From Glossina fuscipes (lineage: Eukaryota; Arthropoda; Insecta; Diptera; Glossinidae), in assembly GCF_014805625.2 (NCBI RefSeq), contig NW_023998432.1, forward strand, positions 3,233,541 to 3,297,540: a stretch of 64,000 nt of DNA, given 5' to 3'. The notes beneath the pieces were generated by a model that was not told the origin of the DNA, searched no databases, and saw only the letters and a list, made by a program, of their open reading frames with translations. Each line of letters starts with the position of its first letter. Position 1 is the stretch's first letter. Below, piece by piece: positions 11,368-23,312 of this stretch. A program made the position numbers and the translations under genes.

Positions 11368-12815
11368 ACACGCGTCCCTCGTTTAAAACTATACTTGTTA
11401 AGCACGATTTCGATAAAATACGGCGAAGCATTTAGAATATTATTGCATGCTTTCGATATAACACGACATCACCGAAAACAATTATATATATTCCCCTTTT
11501 TTATACCCACCAAGGTAAGATGGCGGTAAGCTCATTTTTTGTTTTTTCCCTAATATATGTAACACGCAAAAGGAAGCTTCAGAGACCGTATGAAGTATAT
11601 ATATTTTTTATCAGCGTTAAATCCTGAGTTGATTTAGCCATGTCTGTCCATCTGTGTGTTTATGTGGTGTATATTGTTGACACTCTCCTGGTTGCCAGAA
11701 TGGAGATATCCACTTAAAATTTGGTAGAAAAGTTGAAAGTTTCTGCAGGCAGTTTAATATTGAAAAAGGATCGAATTGGTCAGAGCAGAATCGAGCAGTG
11801 GAGCGTACACTGAACGCAACTCAGTTTTTTCTAACAAAAATTTTTGGATTTTGGCTTGTCATTCGGAAATTATTAAAATTAGGAGACTAAAACTTTCCAC
11901 ATTTACTTTACGAAACCTTTCACTCTCTAGATCCGAAAATGGAACCAATCGACCGTGTCCACACAAAGTTACGAGTAATTAAATTTAATTTTTCTCACTT
12001 TTTTGAGATTTAATGCTTATTTATCATAAGGCAAACTAGACAAAACGCTTACAACTATATTATACACTCCTCAAATGAAGATATATTGTCGGCCTAAAAA
12101 TGGATTAATTTTAAAATGAATATGGTAGACGCAGCGATTAATTTTTTCATAATATTACCAACGATATGGGTATCAAATAAGAGAAGGCATAATGCGAAAA
12201 GCATAGTGGTGGGCATGCGAGATTTGGTATCCGCCGAATATAATTTTGTTACTTGGTTTTCAATTGCTTTCGTTTTTATCTTGTCGTTAATAATGTCAGT
12301 TTCAACCTACTTTGAGGAAAATAACAAAGGTCAGCTAGAAGTTTTAATGAAAATTAACTTTGTAATCGTCATTATTATTTTGCGAATACGTTTTTAATTC
12401 TTGTATTGTTTCATCACAAAAAGCGAAATTTTAATAATATTATACTGTATATATGTACATTTTCGTCTACAAAAACTTCGAGATAACTTACTTTTTCGTT
12501 TATCTATATGTTAGGAACGAAATTTACGCAATCATAAAATATTGCATATTAGACCTTAACTTCGGTACAACATCGTACATGTTGCCTTGTTTGGTATTAT
12601 TTTAAAGCTTCGCATAACACGACTTCGATATAACACGATATAGCTTTCGAGACAAGGCAATGCACATTGTCTTGATTTATACTATACCTAAATTTACAAT
12701 GGCTTAATCTATAGCATACTTTAATTTCAATAAATAAATAAAAAAGTTTCATATAAAACGGTTTCGATACAACGTGAAACGAATTAACCACGTTATACGA
12801 GAGGCGCCTGTGCTT
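11368..12815. mobile_element. Possible Tigger/pogo-like DNA element, degenerate
   Basis: The left end reads CGCGTCCCTCGTTTAAAAC and the inverse of the right end reads GGCGCCTCTCGTATAACGTG, a plausible but imperfect inverted terminal repeat. Both ends carry TTCGATATAACACG-type subterminal phrases (about 11,450-11,470, 12,605-12,640 and 12,755-12,775), a style known from Tigger/pogo elements. No transposase motif was found inside; family C repeat occupies part of the interior. Low confidence because the ends are diverged and no target TA duplication was checked. Confidence 0.35.
11515..11790 (+). repeat. Dispersed repeat family C, copy 1
   Basis: Phrase order matches 53,470-53,760: AAGCTTCAGA with ACC or CC next, a TGATTTAGCCATGTC-like phrase, a run of short TCTGTC-type steps, TTGACACTCTCCTGG, 'aatggagatatc', 'tggtagaaaagttgaaag', 'tgcaggcag' and 'attgaaaa'. 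Non-coding. Both copies are in the same orientation. The nature of the repeat is unknown to me. Confidence 0.6.
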
Positions 12816-14660
12816 GTAAAACGACTGTAAATCTGATGTTAAAGTGCATATTTTTGCATATGGAAGTAGTAGTTGTAAAGCACACAAAATATGCTGCACA
12901 ATTAGCTAATAATCAAATAGAGACGTGGTGAAAAGAAGCGTCACAAAGCAGTATTTTCTTTTTGTTAGCCTCTTATACCGTTGTACGTCGAAATTTCGCC
13001 CCGAATAAAAAAAAATGTCGTTATCTTTCAACAAATAAAATTTCATAAATTTCAAAAATCGGATGAAAATTGAATCGGCTAACGATAAAACAAGCTCAAA
13101 ACACATGCTATCGAAAAAAACGCATTTAAATTTTCAAGTTTTAATTTTGCAGAAATTTTACTTTGCTTTCAAAGGTTGCACCTTGCAATTGTTTTAATGG
13201 CTTTGAACACTTTTATAGGCGTAGCAGGATTACGTTTGAAGCTTTGCTTCTTACAATCCATTGGACTGCAAAATAGCTGTAACGCAGCTCTACTTCTGTA
13301 CTGATCATTGAAGACGAAAAGTATTCTTTTATAGTTTTCGGTAGAGCAGACTTTGTGGAAAATATTCTGTCTGCGTCTAATCTGTTTTTACAACCCTGCA
13401 ATAAAATAGCAGTGTCCGTAATTGCTGACAATCGCAATCGTAATTGCAGATTTTCTAAATTTTCTACTTAATTTACTACTACGGTAGCAACAAAGAAGAC
13501 ATACGTTTCTTATGAAAATGTATTGAAATCCAACAAGCAACAAAGTTATTTCAGACAAGTCCTTGATAGTGGGCGAACAGCTGAATTTTATAACGATACA
13601 CTAAAATTTGCAGAGGGGAAGCTCATCCAAGAGTAAGTGAGAAGCCTAAGATCCATATATTCACCTAGTCTAAGACACTTACACGAGAGTGCAAAGACAA
13701 AAAATTGAGGTCTCGCATCCATTATCTGAGACAAGAACGAGAAAATTCACAAGGCTGAGTTTTCTATAAAGTTGGCTTTAGATATTAAAATAACTGATTA
13801 CTGACAGATTTTCTCTATTATATCATGTATGCATACGTGTTTTATCGTATGTACGAAATTATATGAAATGTAAAACATCCAACAGACTTTTCGATACATA
13901 AGAAAATTTATGAAGGGAAAAACTAAATGAAAATTCAGTCAATGCACATCAATTATTTTGAAAATCAAATGCTTGACAATATTTAGTTTGGAAAACAGCA
14001 GAGACTTGTAAACAATTTCTTCATATTATCTTCGTATTTTTTTAATTTAGCTAAATTACATGAAGGGAAAATATCATCGAAAAGTTTTTGTTAGTTTAAT
14101 AGAGTGCTGTCTTGACAAAACCATTTAGGAGCAAAAGTTTTTCGATTTCATACTAAAAACTTTAAACTCTTTTCATAAATTACAGAGCTTTCAGTACTAT
14201 GCTACTGTCCTTTTTTTCTGCTTTTTTTTTACATTCTCTATAATGCAATTCTGCTATTGTATAGTTGATAAGCCAACTGTAGTATAGCACAATAAACTAA
14301 CAAGGATTAGTTACAAAAATTGTAAAAACAGCTTTGCTTCTTCTTATTTTATCTGTTTTCGATTTTTTTTTTTTTTTTTTGTTTTCTTTCCTTTATTTTC
14401 ATTTTAATATTTGCTTTCTAAATCGTTTTAAGCCTTGCTTTTTTCAGATATAAGTATACAGGTATTTTCTCTATGGTTTGAGCGAACCGAGAACAGTGAG
14501 TGAGGAAGGCACAAAAAATTGTGACAATGGTCGATGATTTATTAAAGTAGTTTTTTAAAAAAGCTAAATAACTTTCGTAAGACAACTCAGTTTGAAAATT
14601 ACAATAGATCATACCGAAAAGAATCCTTTTAGCACGCTAGAGGGGTAACTATGAAATACC
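12816..14660. other. AT-rich DNA, nothing firmly recognised
   Basis: Minus-strand frames at 12,906-13,106 and 13,213-13,437 have no nameable motif. A T18 homopolymer lies at 14,363-14,380. No RNA gene or repeat boundary was seen. Confidence 0.45.
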
Positions 14661-14676
14661 TTACGTAACATATATT

Positions 14677-15110
14677 AGGTGCTTGCATGTATTTTGGTCA
14701 TGTTGTCATTTGAAAAATACATTTATTGAGAAAAATTGGTGCAAAATATGTGTTAATCGAAACACTTTTTTCTACACAATATCTGGTCCAATTTGTTCAG
14801 TTAACCTCGTAAGACATTTGCAGTAACAGTTTCATTCAGTTTTAGCAGCTCGCTATTATTTTTTTGAAAATGTTAGAAACCGTCAAACTTGAAGTATTGC
14901 GATTTGGTTTGAGTTCTTTGTAACTCCTTTTTAATGCAAACATTTTTTCTTGAATTTCGCATTTATCAGGTTAATCATTGTCAAAGCCGCAACTTTTATG
15001 CTTTGTTTGATCCTTTTTATTTCAGCCAGTTCTCTATAAGGTTATTTTGATATTTCTTCATCTCAGGGCCCTCTACTTAAATTTTTGCTGTTTGTTCTTT
15101 ATTGGTGTAA
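14677..15110 (-). mobile_element. mariner-like relic, internally deleted (copy b)
   Basis: The left end, TTAGGTGCTTGCATG, matches copy a (5,779) and is followed by the same order of sequence: a 'gtcatttgaaaaa' stretch, 'tttattgagaaaaattgg', then after a gap 'ccaatttgttcagtt' and 'cagtaacagtttcattcag', which copies a and e also have. Most of the transposase region is missing, so this is an internally deleted derivative. No open frame remains. The right boundary is approximate. Confidence 0.65.
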
Positions 15111-17063
15111 GCGAAAATTTAATATTAAATTATAGATTGAAATGTTTCAATGCGACAGTATAGCAAACGGACGAGTTGCTCAACGGACACATGGCGAAAT
15201 TTTACAATAATTTGGCATATCAGGTATGTACCAGATACCTGTAAGAACTTTATTTAACTTTTCAGCTTTGCAAGCTTATGTTGAAGTAATTAGTCAAAAA
15301 GTAATTAAATGGATTTATGTTAATCTTTTTCAGGATGTTTTTATTAATTTTTCCAAGTGATAGTCATAATACATTTTTTCACTTTTAAGAAGTTTATATG
15401 AAAGTTAAAATGTTTAATTAAAATGGATTTATTAGATATTGTACAATTCGATGTTAATACCAAGAAACGTCCTGCAAACATTTTAATTCAATTTTACAAA
15501 CAAATCACATTACACGAGATAAAAGACCATCTAGCTTGATTGGATTATGAACGCAAATTTATATAAGTAGATTGAAATACACGCGAGCTAAGTAGACTAC
15601 ATTTTTTTTGACTTATTGTTCAACGTTTAAAATCACTTGCTATTACGGTTCGTTGCAGGGAATTTTTAGTCAAATAATCAAGCAATAAATGTTCTTTCAC
15701 CAACAGCCTCTCATTGAAGTCCTATTTCTGAGCGGATACAGAAGTCATAACTTTAAAATGCTCCAGTGGAAGCATTTTTCATAAACATTCCGTTTACTGT
15801 GCATGCCTGCTACAATACAAATACGACAACAGATACAATATCATCATAACAGTTTATATAACTTTTATTTCAGGAAAATGCAGAAATGCTTCATAACAAT
15901 AACAAAAAATATGTTATTATAGTTTCCAAATTACTGAATAAAATACCGGAAACTATGACAAAAAAAAAATAAACCCGCCCAATTATTGACAAATTTAGAA
16001 AATGTAAGTGTGTATAAACTTTTTCAAATTATTTTCCTTACCATAAATATGAAATCCATTACATGTCAATGGTTTAATTTCTATTTGTATACATTTACAT
16101 TTTATTAAATAAAATTGAACATGATTTGATATATTAATTCGTTTGCTTCAGACATACAAAACGTTAGTTTTGTGACAAAAAATGGAAAATACCACTATTA
16201 AGAATATCGTAAGGCAATCAAGATTAACTTTTGATACGATAAATCATAGAATTAATGCTTGACATTTTTTATATTAATGTGTTAAAGTGAATTTTTATTG
16301 GTTAGAAATAACAGGACTTTGTTCTTGTACACCACAAAGGTCCATTTTAAGGTCGATCTTGTTTGTACTTGTAAACGCTTTGGTCACGTTTTGCAGTATA
16401 TGCAATATTCGTTTTTATGGCAATCATGGGTAAATCTACTTCCACAGTCCGAGTGGATAGGTAAATAACTTAGCTTGTTGGATCAATATTGATCTTGATC
16501 GAATTGCACTATGGTCTGTTATGAAGAACATTAATTTAAATTCATTGAAAAGTAAAATTTTTATAATAACATCCACCGAATTCGAAACTGATTCCTTGCG
16601 CGGTGTTACATTGTCTAGGCTGATAGCAGAATATCATGATAATTCCATAGTAATAAAAGCACACAAGATATGAAAGGAACCTATGGCTTTCCTCATCCTT
16701 TGTTCCTGTTGAAGCCAACTTAAAGTTGCTTAAATATTGTGTTATTCCGTTAATATCTTATGGAAGAAATCTTGACTACGTCTCTAAAAGAATGCAATTC
16801 GAAATCGCGGTAGTAAGTGGGTGAAATACGCTTCTAGTGAACGCAATCATAATACCATATTCCTCAACCATTAACAACAGCAGTTTACTGACTTAATTAA
16901 ATATTAGCCGCTTAATTTTTTGGGATGCATGTAACACCCACAGTAATTTAAGATAACGCACTTCACCCATTAATTCAGAAACGTAGTCTAAAACGATTGA
17001 AGCGCGTCTGTTTGTCCGTCTACTGCCTGTCCACGTATTTTTGTGCTTAACTAATAGGTTATA
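15111..17063. other. AT-rich DNA, nothing recognised
   Basis: No open frame above about 60 codons. Around 16,980-17,040 short TCTGTTTGTCCGTCTACTG-like steps resemble the ends of dispersed repeats. Nothing else was seen. Confidence 0.5.
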
Positions 17064-17071
17064 GTTTTTAA
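17064..17071. repeat. 8-bp target-site duplication, left
   Basis: GTTTTTAA lies immediately outside the ACTGAAGTG end of the foldback element and is repeated at 18,214-18,221 outside the other end. Confidence 0.7.
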
Positions 17072-17360
17072 ACTGAAGTGAAATTAGCCCCCAAGATAAC
17101 CCACATTTTTATTGTTCGTGTCTTCGCTAAAAATGTCTTGGCTGAGTTACAATTTATTGCGAAATGAATAACAATAAAGTCAAATAAGTATTAAAATTAA
17201 ATAATCTTAGCGAACATGCACATATAAAACATACCAAGTCGCTAATAAGGAACGCAAAACCAAAAATGCTTAGTTATTGTTAGTAAATCTCATGCAAAAG
17301 TACGTTACAAATACTGAAAGAATGCAAAGTTAAAATCGTGTTATAACCATTTTTAGACTA

Positions 17361-17608
17361 CAGATTTTTGATATGTCTTAAAGGACGCTAAAATCTATCA
17401 GAAAAACCTAACTTCGTTACCCTGGATAGGCGATATCATCTCGAAATTCGCCAAAAACCGGTCCGCTCCATATTCATGGGACCGCAAATGCAAAAGGTTG
17501 CAATAAGGTTGCTGATGAAATGTTCGAACTTATATACATAATGTTTTTCTTTCATTTTGCTAATGAAATGTTTGATTTTATACACATAATGTTTTTGTCT
17601 TTTTTCAG
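17361..17608 (+). repeat. Left arm of long inverted repeat
   Basis: This arm is nearly the reverse complement of 17,667-17,908. Both read CAGATTTTTGATATGT at the outer edge, then AAAGGACGCTAAAA, CCTAACTTCGTTACCCTG, CGAAATTCGCCAAAAACCGG, ATGAAATGTTCGAACTTATA and, at the inner edge, TTTTTGTCTTTTTTCAG. Differences are scattered substitutions and a few indels. The transcript of either strand could fold into a hairpin of about 240 bp with a 58-nt loop. Confidence 0.9.
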
Positions 17609-17666
17609 CATGTATGTTTAAGATTATGCATTACGCGGATATATTTGCATTAGTAACGCGTTTGTC

Positions 17667-17908
17667 CTGAAAAAAGACAAAAACATTATGTGTATCAAAC
17701 ATTTCATTAGCAAGTAAAGCAAAAACATTATGTATATAAGTTCGAACATTTCATCAGGAGCATTATTGCAACATTTTGCCCTTGCGGTCTTGTAAACATG
17801 GAGAGAGCCGGTTTTTGGCGAATTTCGAGGTGATGTCCCCTATTCAGGGTAACGAAGTTAGGTTTTTCTGATAGGTTTTAGCGTCCTTTAAAACATATCA
17901 AAAATCTG
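17667..17908 (-). repeat. Right arm of long inverted repeat
   Basis: Partner of the arm at 17,361-17,608. The spacer between them (17,609-17,666) is unique and includes a TATTTGCATTAGTAACGCG phrase. Confidence 0.9.
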
Positions 17909-18213
17909 CGATAGAGAAATTGCTTAAAAATTTATTATACACACTTTATATATTGCAACTTTTCGCCAATGCTACACATGCACTATATGGTAAATACAAG
18001 AAAATATTTTTTTTTAGTTTCTTCTAACATTTCTGTATAACTTCTTATTTCATTTATGCTTGTATTTCTATTTTTATTTAGTTCTTCTAATGATTTTGTA
18101 GTATTCAGTTATCAATTATCTTAGCAAAGGTGGTTACCCAAGAGTGAAGTTAGTCCACATTTTTGTCTTCGCTAAAATATGGGCTAGCTACAGTGGCCTA
18201 ATTTCACTTCAGT

Positions 18214-18221
18214 GTTTTTAA
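18214..18221. repeat. 8-bp target-site duplication, right
   Basis: Second GTTTTTAA copy, directly after the CACTTCAGT end of the foldback element. Confidence 0.7.
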
Positions 18222-19569
18222 GGTGTTTTGAGGAAATTTTGTAGACTGACAAGTACTGATTCTGGGACAAACGCTACTGTAAATAAATTGGGTCGAATCA
18301 TGCGTGCGACCGTTGTTCCTGTAACGTCTTAATTTAAAAAGGTTATTACATGGAGAAAAATTATAACTTTCGTAATTTCTCAACAAAACCCTCTCAGTAT
18401 TTGTATTTCGGCATAAATTTCTGGAGATTGAATCGAAAAATTTGAATCAGACAAATTTGTTTTTAAAGTCCCACATGACCGTCTCTATGAAAATTGAGCC
18501 TTAGTGAGTGTCATTTTTAATATTCAATAATAAATCTCGTCCGATTATACCCTTTTTATATCCTTGTAGCTGTAAGTAAGTGAGTGGCCAGTAAAAACGT
18601 AACATTTACCCACTAGCCTTCTGTCTCCTTCTCTTTTCTGACTTCTTTCTGACCCTTGTCGTAATTAACGTAGTCGACACATCCCCTGAGTGATTCGACA
18701 TAAGAAAAATAAAAAAAATAAAACGAGGAAACTATTTCGAAGTCTGTCTAATATTTTTAATATGAGGAAAATTTTAAGTTTGTTAAGCATTTGATCTTTT
18801 TTTGAATTCCCATCTTAGCGATGGTTTAATGCAAATTTTGGGATGCAAACAATTTGTAAACACATCATGTTTCACTGATTGTCCATTATAAATCATGCGA
18901 TCTAAAGTTTTTTCTGTGTTTGTGAAATTGGTTTAAGTTCAGATTCACAAATTTTAAATTTTTTCAAATATTTTCATTTTATATATTTTGATATTGTAGG
19001 TGTATTATTTTGACTGTGTCAAATGTGGGCATGATATGATTTGCATGAAATTTTAGATCATCCCTTTGCACCTTATTAGCGATCTTAGGCCTGAATTTAT
19101 AAAGTCAAAATTTGGCACAAACACCCTTTTTTATTAATGCACAAAGTTACGTTTGAGAAGGAATTTTATTCAGCTACATATACATCGGCGCAATAGCCAA
19201 CAATTTTACAATTTTCAACAAAGGGAACATTAAAATTTCATTATATTTGCATTAATGATTTGTGTAATTAGGCAAGTCGTTTACAACTTCGGAAGAGAAA
19301 TCATTCGACTCGACGCATTGATACCATTGTCCACCATGGTTTATATAGCGGGTATTGAATATTTACCTTAGGCCATAGATAATTTTTTCATTTGCCTTCG
19401 AGTACTACTTAACAGTAGTAACACAGTCTCGGCTTGTCCATTAGCTGTGCACGAGGAAGAAGTGAGTTAATATTTTCCTTTATATCAACACCTATCAAAA
19501 CTAATAATTTCCATTTGTTTATTTAGTGAAAGAAAACAAATAAAAGGACTATACCTTACCGGTATCCGT
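18222..19569. other. AT-rich DNA, nothing recognised
   Basis: No open frame of interest and no repeat recognised by eye. A TTTAGTGAAAGAAAACAAAT stretch precedes the LINE target site near 19,525. Confidence 0.5.
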
Positions 19570-19582
19570 AACTCGACTCTTA
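19570..19582. repeat. 13-bp target-site duplication of I-like LINE (3' side)
   Basis: AACTCGACTCTTA here is identical to 25,068-25,080. Its last TTA merges with the TAA tail of the element, so the duplication is 10-13 bp. Confidence 0.85.
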
Positions 19583-19671
19583 TTATTATTATTATTTTAA
19601 TTTTAGACTAATGAATTGAATTCTTAGACTAAAAAAAAAGACATTGAGCACTAGCAACACAGTCTATCGGC
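19583..19671 (-). repeat. 3' tail of the LINE shared with the SINE at 50.8 kb
   Basis: Read on the minus strand: GAGCCGATAGACTGTG, then TTGCTAGTGCTC, a T-rich run, TTAGTCTAAGAATTCAATTC, ATTAGTCTAAAA and finally AATAATAATAATAATAA. The SINE at 50,834-50,925 has the same order of blocks. In I-clade elements the 3' end is what the reverse transcriptase recognises, so this is the likely recognition tail. Confidence 0.8.
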
Positions 19672-21708
19672 TCTAATTTAAATAAACGGATATTAGATAA
19701 TAAGCTTAGTAGTATTAATAAAGTAAAATATTGAATTGATATTCTGTTCTGAAGCTGACTGTAGAATGTTCAAAGGGTTAATCGTTCCAAATGCAATACT
19801 TCTAGCCAAGGAAAAGTTGAGGCAGTCGCAGAGTATGTGCTTTATAGTAAGAGTTTGTCCACAACAGCAGATTGAGGGAGAAGACTTTTTCAGGATCTAT
19901 TGGTGAGTTGCAATTGTATGACCAAGGCGAATTCTCGAAAATGTTTGGATCTTGGTTTTCTCAACATTTGTTGGATATAGAGGTGGAGTTAATTGAGGGT
20001 TAATGCAAGAGTAGTGTTGATGATGGTATTGCAAATTTCCTTCTGCAATTTTCTCTTTAACTTTTCTTCCAATGTATCTTTGAAGATCCAACTTTTCCAT
20101 GACATCATCCATAATTAGAGGAGCAGAAGCAGCATACTTTGCCGCTCGATCAGCCTGCTCATTTCCCAGTAAACCGATGTGACTTGGTACCCATAACATT
20201 TTAATTTTTCCGTCGGGTGTAGTAATTATATTCCTTAATTTGTTGATGGTGCTCCATCTCGAAGTCGAAGGGTTTCGGGTAGCTTGTAATACAGACAAAC
20301 TGTCAGTAACAATGACGGTTTTGAATTTGTTTTTATGGGCAAGGTTGGCAGCGTGAAGGATAGCTCTGGCTTCGGTTATGAAAGTTGAAGTGCTTTCGTG
20401 AAATATGTGATTGAGAAGAACCCGTCCTGTAGCATCTACCACCGCACAAGCAGGAGGCAGACCAGGAGATTTTGAGCCGTCTGCGTACAAAAGATTCCAA
20501 CCAGTATTGTCCAATACTTGGGTTTTCTCAGCTATTAGATTCCTGAAGACGTAATTTGGAGTATCTTCTTTCTTGTGCATAGACAGTGAGAGGTCAAAAG
20601 AGCAGTCTTTCAAAATCCAGGGAGGTTTAACACCAAAAGAGCGGGAAATTTTTAAGGGAATGTTCAATTCCTTTGCGATGCACAAACAATGGTCAATTGC
20701 AGATGGTGACTTTGGAATTTTCTTCGCAATAATAATCTTTCTTACGTCATCACCGAGAATGGATTTGTTTGAATTAAGAAGCTTAGGGACTATTTTAGCT
20801 TTTAACTCATACAGTCTATTTTCTAAAATTGAGAGACCAGTTTCAATTATAATATTATTTATGGGCGTCGTCCGAAAAGCATAACAACTTGCTCTAACGG
20901 CGTGGTGATAGACCGGTTTAAGAATGTTGATATTAGATTTGCAGCTATTGCCATAAATTATCAAAGCATAGTCAATCTTGCTTAACACAAGCATTTTGGT
21001 AAGATAAGCGATAGTGTTAATATGCGCATGACTTCTCCAAGCAACGTACTGTATGAAATTTACCCTTGTTAAAAGGGAGTTTTTTAACCGAAGGCAGTGT
21101 GCTTTCTAACGATAATTGTTTGAAAACGTGAGCCCGAGAACATGGAGCGTCTGCACATTTAGTACTGGTAAGTCGTTAATATGCATCAGTAAGTTTCCTG
21201 CATCGCACATTTGTTTTCGACAAATGTGCATTTTTTTTTTTGATGTTTGTATAGAGATTATAGCTCCTGACGAGTTTGCCCATGTGGAGATCTCACATGC
21301 AATAGATTCGAGGATGTTGATTGCTTTCGTGTTGTCTTTTTCTTTTGTAAAAATGTATACATCGTCCGCGTAGTGACAATGTTCCACTCTTGGTAGACGG
21401 CAAAGAATTTCGCTAATGTCGTTGAAAGCGATCTGGAAAAGCGTGACAGAGAGAGGAGATCCTTGCGGAATGCCATTCATTAGCGGAAAGGAATCAGAAA
21501 GATGATTGTTGATTCTAACTTTGAACCCCCGATGCGACATGAATGATGTGATGTAGTTGAAGAATTTGGGTCCAACGTTCCATGATTTCAAGAGTCTTAA
21601 GATAACATGAAGACTAACTCTGTCAAATGCTTTTTCGAAATCAATTGGGAGAATTGTTACGTGATTTCGTTCGGAAATTGCTTTGCTTGTGAAATAATCA
21701 ATATGTAA

Positions 21709-21755
21709 CAGAGCGTCGATGCATCCTCTACCCCGCTTGAAACCAACTTGTTGCT
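21709..21755. repeat. Duplicated contig end left of assembly gap
   Basis: These 47 bp are repeated exactly at 21,766-21,812, on the other side of the 10-N run. The encoded peptide (QQVGFKRGRGCIDAL) is a single conserved RT segment that should occur once. This is an unmerged assembly overlap rather than a biological duplication. Confidence 0.9.
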
Positions 21756-21765
21756 NNNNNNNNNN
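21756..21765. other. 10-N assembly gap
   Basis: Ten N characters interrupt the RT region. Gap plus one duplicate equals 57 bp, a multiple of three, so the frame happens to stay open across it. Confidence 1.
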
Positions 21766-21812
21766 CAGAGCGTCGATGCATCCTCTACCCCGCTTGAAAC
21801 CAACTTGTTGCT
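21766..21812. repeat. Duplicated contig end right of assembly gap
   Basis: Exact partner of 21,709-21,755. Confidence 0.9.
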
Positions 21813-23312
21813 CTGTTATCAGGTTCTTGGATTCAAGAAACCAAGATAATCTAGATGCCATAATCTTCTCTAAAACCTTAGAGAGGCAAGATAAAAGAGA
21901 AATTGGGCGATAATCAGATGCGATGGAGACATTTTTTGACTTTGGAATTGGAACAACTGTTGCCAGTTTCCAGGAACATGGCACATCTATCGATATTATT
22001 TGAAGGAGATATTGGAGTCCTTTTATTTTCAATGAAAGCACTGGAGAAGTTGCTGTCAGAGGAGTATTTGCACCACACTTTTCCAAAGTAATTAGAAATC
22101 TCATCTGCGTCAGTTAAAGTTCCATTGGGAGTGCAGATGGCAGCAATTTCGTTCAGATTTGAAGTCCCATTAAGTCTGTTGATTTTGTTCCAGACAACTT
22201 TCATTGATGTATTTCTGTGAATTCGTCTCGAGAAAAGTTCGAAACTAAGTGCCTTTGATTTTCGTAGTTCCTTCCTGAATAGAGCATTGGCCTTTTTGTA
22301 TAATAACAAGTGATTCTGATCAGGACATCTCTTAAAGCGGTGCCATAGATCCATTTTATTTTTCCTCAGAAACGAAAACGTGTTGTTCCACCATGGAACC
22401 CTAGCTCGTTTAAAAGAGGTGTTGGATTGAGGAATAGAAAGATGAGCAGCCGTGCGAATCGCTTTAGACATAATAGCAGCATCATGGTTGCAGTTTCCGT
22501 TGAATGGCTTTGAGTTCAAAAATGACTCCACCTGTTTGGAGTAATTGATCCAATCCGCTTTATCTAGGAGGAATTTGGCCTGTTTTGCTGGAATAGCAGA
22601 GCACGTTGAAAGTTTAAGATCGATTATGATTGGAAAGTGATCACTATTATGTAGATCATCAGAAATAGACCAGGACACCAAAGGAAGAAGTGATGGAGAG
22701 CAACATGTTAAATCAATATGTGAAAAAGTATGATGAGTTGAGAAGTGCGTTGGCCTTTTCTAAACAGTACCGCGAGTGTTGTTCACTGTTGAGCCCCAGA
22801 TGGTATTCCAGCTGTTGAAATCGCCGCATATAATTAATGGGGGGAAAGTACGGAGAATAAACTGTAGAGTTCTTGCTGAGAAAACGATTGCGAAGGTGGA
22901 ATATAGAGCGAAAGCACTGTAAATTTTATATTTAACATTATTTGTATCGCTACGGCTTTGAGCTTAAATTTATGCGTTTGTGAGGTATACTTGATTTTAT
23001 AAAAATACCTACTCCTTGTTTGGAATACGAGTTTTGATCAGCATTCGTGAAGTATCCAGTATATGATTTGGGTGGAATAGGATTAAAAGAGCTTCTACAA
23101 TGGGTTTCTTGAAGCGGTAAAATGGTTGGATTAAAATCACTTATGAGTGTACGGAGTTCATCAAAATTATTAATAAGTCCCTAAATTTTCCATTGTAGAA
23201 TTTTAAAAACTTTATTTAATTGTAATGACATGTAAGCAGAGTGGAGGGAGGGTTAAGTTGACAAATCAGCGTCTCCGTCGAGAAGGTCGCTATAAGAATT
23301 TTTCGTGAATGA

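Larger units (their letters stand above)
17072..18213. mobile_element. Foldback DNA transposon, 1.14 kb, non-autonomous
   Basis: Both termini begin with ACTGAAGTGAAATTAG reading inward, so the element has terminal inverted repeats, and it is bounded by 8-bp direct repeats, GTTTTTAA. Each end also carries a subterminal phrase around CCCACATTTT and TCTTCGCTAAAA. The centre is a large hairpin with arms of about 245 bp. There is no coding capacity. Eight-bp duplications are typical of hAT and P superfamilies. Hairpin-rich P-superfamily elements such as Galileo offer a loose structural parallel, but I cannot assign the superfamily. A second copy begins at 63,777 in inverted orientation, showing it is a repeated family. 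Confidence 0.8.
19693..23231 (-). pseudogene. I-like LINE ORF2: endonuclease, RT, RNase H (broken)
   Basis: I start ORF2 at the ATG at 23,231 (MSLQLNKVF), 81 nt after ORF1. APE-type endonuclease motifs follow: LQETH near 23,110, CGDFNSWNTIWGS near 22,820 and SDHFPI near 22,635. The reverse transcriptase has IDFEKAFDRV (about 21,640), NGIPQGSPLS (about 21,465) and YADDVYIF (about 21,365). RNase H has YADGSK (20,480), ITEARAI (20,370), VTDSLS (20,310) and GNEQADRA (20,150), so the Asp-Glu-Asp-Asp set is present. A C-terminal Cys/His cluster (CCCG, then KHILCDC) lies near 19,820. Defects: stop codons in the endonuclease (near 23,183, 22,950 and 22,757), a frameshift near 22,020, TAG at 21,106 and TAG at 19,897. 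From 22,000 to the end the frame is otherwise single. Confidence 0.92.

Noticed and set aside
12116..12397. 93-codon hydrophobic open frame
   Set aside because: It looks membrane-like only because AT-rich DNA encodes Ile, Phe and Val; no conserved motif and it falls inside repeat-rich DNA.
21709..21812. Biological duplication in RT
   Set aside because: The duplicate is exact and flanks a run of Ns, which is the signature of an unmerged contig overlap.
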